A stretch of 7,970 bases of DNA from Prevotella sp. (GTDB taxonomy: Bacteria; Bacteroidota; Bacteroidia; Bacteroidales; Bacteroidaceae), in assembly GCA_016283605.1 (NCBI GenBank), contig JAEENF010000107.1, positions 1 through 7,970 on the forward strand. Reading direction: 5' to 3'. The notes under the pieces are model-generated. The model saw only the letters and a program-made list of their open reading frames with translations. It did not search any database and was not told the origin of the DNA. Of this stretch, positions 6,526-7,970 are shown in pieces. A program made the position numbers and the translations under genes. Position 1 is the first letter of the stretch. Each line of letters begins with the position of its first letter.

Positions 6526-7194
6526 CTATTTAATCAGCTTCTCGATTTGTTTCTCCGTAGCGTCTGGCAACAGCCTGCTAAGATGCGCCTTCATCCGCTC
6601 GAACGACTCCTCGGGTGTACGTTCGCATCGACACATCTCACGTCCCAACAGCCGCTCTGGTGTCGTGAGCAGCGACCAACCCCAGCCGTATTCGCGCCCA
6701 TGCTTGTCCGTAGGATATACAAAGTCCTCAGTGATGATGCGACAGGCCATCTGCAGACGAGTGACATAACCATCGAACTTGCTCCGCATCTTAGGACCAT
6801 CGAAGCCGCAGGCCGCCCGCAGTTCGCGCGTAATCAGACTGTCGTGCTCAGCAAGCGTTAACAAGATAGCCTCATCGATGCTACCCTCCACAGGCGCAGG
6901 TTTCGAAGCGCGTCGGTAGTTGCACAGATCGGGCCACCACTCCTTGCTCACAAAGCCTGCCTTGCCTGCAAAAAACTTGCCATACACACAGCGGCCCTCC
7001 GTCACAATGGGGCCTTTCCATTTCCACAACGGCCAGTCCCAGCCGCCATCGTCCATCACCACATATCGGCAGTCCTCATCGACGACATCTTCAGCCGAAT
7101 AGCCGCGAATGCCACTATCCAACAACGGCAGGAACCCCACCTCCTGGATGTAGTCCATCAACTCCGGACAACTGTGTATCTCGCCGCAATACAT
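6526..7194 (-). CDS. AlkZ-related winged-helix protein, function unknown
   Basis: This 222-residue soluble protein has no signal peptide. The first half (about 1-100) is rich in aromatic residues (GGWDWPLWKWKGPIV at 50-64, EWWPDLCNYRR at 85-95). The second half resembles a winged-helix DNA-binding fold: IDEAILLTLAEHDSLITRELR (106-126), then a segment rich in basic residues, KMRSKFDGYVTRLQMACRI (135-153). From memory this arrangement matches Bacteroidota proteins named AlkZ-related (distant relatives of the YcaQ/AlkZ DNA glycosylase). The QxQ catalytic motif of E. coli AlkZ is not visible; QMA at 148-150 is the nearest string. Glycosylase activity is therefore not supported, and a nucleic-acid-binding role remains an inference. 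Its ATG overlaps the rubrerythrin stop as TAATG, and its own stop is 1 nt before the next start, so it is firmly inside the operon. Confidence 0.85.
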   Translation of the reverse strand: MYCGEIHSCPELMDYIQEVGFLPLLDSGIRGYSAEDVVDEDCRYVVMDDGGWDWPLWKWKGPIVTEGRCVYGKFFAGKAGFVSKEWWPDLCNYRRASKPAPVEGSIDEAILLTLAEHDSLITRELRAACGFDGPKMRSKFDGYVTRLQMACRIITEDFVYPTDKHGREYGWGWSLLTTPERLLGREMCRCERTPEESFERMKAHLSRLLPDATEKQIEKLIK

Positions 7195-7736
7195 TAATAA
7201 TTCTCCGCCTTAATCTGGAAGTAGCTCTGCGGATGGTCACAAGTAGGACAAACCTCAGGCGCTTTCTTACCGATAACGATATGCCCACAGTTGCTGCATT
7301 GCCAGATCACATCGCCCTCGCGAGAGAAAACAATGGCATCCTCAATGTTCTTCAGCAACTTGCGATAGCGCTCCTCATGGTGCTTTTCGATGGCACCCAC
7401 CAGCTCGAACTTTTCAGCTATCTCATCAAAGCCCTCCTCACGAGCCTCCTTCGCCATACGTGCATACATATCCGTCCACTCGAAGTTCTCGCCATTGGCA
7501 GCATCCTCCAGATTCGTCTTGGTATCACTCACGCCACCGCCGTTCAGGTACTTATACCACATTTTGGCGTGCTCCTTCTCGTTAGCTGCCGTCTCCTCAA
7601 AGATTGAGGCAATCTGCACAAATCCATCCTTCTTGGCGCGCGAAGCAAAATACGTGTACTTGTTCCTTGCCATACTCTCACCAGCAAAAGCCTCCTTGAG
7701 GTTCTGCTCGGTCTTGGTTCCTTTCAGTTCTTTCAT
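7194..7736 (-). CDS. rbr: Rubrerythrin
   Basis: This 180-residue protein is of normal length for a classical rubrerythrin. The N-terminal ferritin-like domain (about 1-135) supplies the diiron ligands: E20 in the AFAGESMARNKY segment, ExxH at E53-H56, and ExxH at E117-H120, with further Glu near 83-97. The C-terminal rubredoxin domain has C147-x2-C150 and C163-x2-C166, which bind one iron. Rubrerythrins reduce hydrogen peroxide to water in the cytoplasm of anaerobes, using electrons passed through the rubredoxin iron. A clear Shine-Dalgarno AAGGAG sits 4 nt before the ATG, which is unusual for Bacteroidota and confirms the start. The gene lies 54 nt after the superoxide dismutase gene, a logical pairing because SOD produces the peroxide that rubrerythrin removes. 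I see no TAnnTTTG box in that gap. Confidence 0.96.
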   Translation of the reverse strand: MKELKGTKTEQNLKEAFAGESMARNKYTYFASRAKKDGFVQIASIFEETAANEKEHAKMWYKYLNGGGVSDTKTNLEDAANGENFEWTDMYARMAKEAREEGFDEIAEKFELVGAIEKHHEERYRKLLKNIEDAIVFSREGDVIWQCSNCGHIVIGKKAPEVCPTCDHPQSYFQIKAENY

Positions 7737-7740
7737 AAAT

Positions 7741-7746
7741 CTCCTT
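7741..7746 (-). promoter_or_regulatory. Strong Shine-Dalgarno before rubrerythrin
   Basis: AAGGAG on the minus strand lies 4 nt before ATG 7736-7734. Most other starts in the window have no good match to the anti-SD sequence, as is normal in Bacteroidota. It may support high expression of this peroxidase. Confidence 0.6.
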
Positions 7747-7766
7747 TTTTGTTGGTTATAAAATAT

Positions 7767-7780
7767 GATATTTGAATATC
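7767..7780. promoter_or_regulatory. Perfect 14-nt inverted repeat between sod and rbr
   Basis: GATATT-TG-AATATC is a perfect palindrome with a 2-nt centre in the 54-nt gap between the superoxide dismutase stop and the rubrerythrin start. It is AT-rich and lacks a U-tract, so it is a poor terminator. It could be a regulator site or an mRNA processing hairpin. Its position 31 nt before the rbr start fits local control, but no known operator consensus is matched. Confidence 0.3.
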
Positions 7781-7790
7781 GTTATCTGTT

Positions 7791-7970
7791 TTAATAGCGC
7801 TGTTCAATGACCTCCCAGTCGATAATCTGCCACAGCGCAGCAAGGTGGTCAGGCCTACGATTCTGATAATCCAGATAGTAAGCGTGCTCCCACACGTCGA
7901 ACGTCAGCAATGGCTTCAGACCCTTCTGAACGGGATTAGCTGCATTCGCTTCCTGAGTGATAGCCAGTTT
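7791..7970 (-). CDS. sodB: Fe/Mn superoxide dismutase, C-terminal part (5' end beyond window)
   Basis: The last 59 residues are present, ending EQRY before TAA at 7793-7791. They contain the family signature DVWEHAYYLDYQNRRP, whose Asp and His are two of the four metal ligands, preceded by GLKPLLTF. The C-terminal ALWQIIDWEVI helix is also typical. The enzyme converts superoxide to oxygen and hydrogen peroxide in the cytoplasm. The metal (iron, manganese or either) cannot be decided from this fragment; Bacteroidota enzymes are often cambialistic, so the symbol sodB is provisional. The gene is the first visible member of the dense cluster that continues through rubrerythrin to the radical SAM gene. 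Confidence 0.93.
   Translation of the reverse strand, partial: KLAITQEANAANPVQKGLKPLLTFDVWEHAYYLDYQNRRPDHLAALWQIIDWEVIEQRY

Noticed and set aside
6526..7194. Calling the winged-helix protein a DNA glycosylase (AlkZ)
   Set aside because: The similarity is remembered rather than tested, and the QxQ catalytic motif is not visible, so only the name AlkZ-related is kept.
7781..7794. GTTATCT...TTAA near the sod stop, resembling the shared promoter element
   Set aside because: Only the GTTATCT part matches. The spacing to the TTAA part is shorter, the match runs into the sod stop codon, and no TAnnTTTG box lies 31 nt downstream.

Overview
The window looks like a piece of chromosome from a gut- or rumen-type Bacteroidota, most likely Prevotella/Segatella or a close relative. 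The evidence is: promoters with the Bacteroidota -7 element TAnnTTTG; a large secreted M16 peptidase of the type common there; a small secreted protein resembling DUF3836; and in-frame short repeats of the 'CAATTCTCAA' and 'ATTATGCAT' kinds that are scattered through Prevotella genomes. I placed the organism from these features alone, without any database comparison. Every convincing gene is on the minus strand, so transcription runs from the high to the low coordinates. I see no tRNA, rRNA, CRISPR array, insertion sequence or phage gene.

Right half (7970 to 4142), read in the direction of transcription: the 3' end of an Fe/Mn superoxide dismutase gene, a rubrerythrin, an AlkZ-related winged-helix protein, a lipoprotein fusing a Memo domain to an AMMECR1 domain, and a radical SAM enzyme of the AmmeMemoRadiSam family. 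The genes are packed closely (gaps of 54, -1, 1 and 34 nt) and no recognisable internal promoter separates them, so they look like one operon. SOD removes superoxide and rubrerythrin removes hydrogen peroxide. The poorly understood AmmeMemoRadiSam module therefore sits inside an oxygen-defence operon of a probable anaerobe, which is the most suggestive functional context in the window.

Left half (4141 to 1): three genes each behind their own promoter. These are an SPFH/prohibitin-family membrane protein, a small secreted protein of unknown function with two similar tyrosine-rich segments, and a secreted M16 zinc peptidase of about 930-940 residues whose last part lies beyond the left edge. 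Hairpins that could terminate transcription follow the SPFH gene and the small secreted gene; none is visible after the radical SAM gene.

The strongest unexplained signal is in the promoters. All three left-half genes carry the same 20-nt element, ATGTTATCTTTANGTTAAAW on the plus strand, and in all three it lies exactly 31 nt upstream of the TAnnTTTG box. Read on the transcribed strand it holds two TAAC half-sites 11 nt apart, the spacing expected for a dimeric OmpR/PhoB-type regulator. This suggests that the M16 peptidase, the small secreted protein and the SPFH protein are co-regulated as a small envelope regulon.
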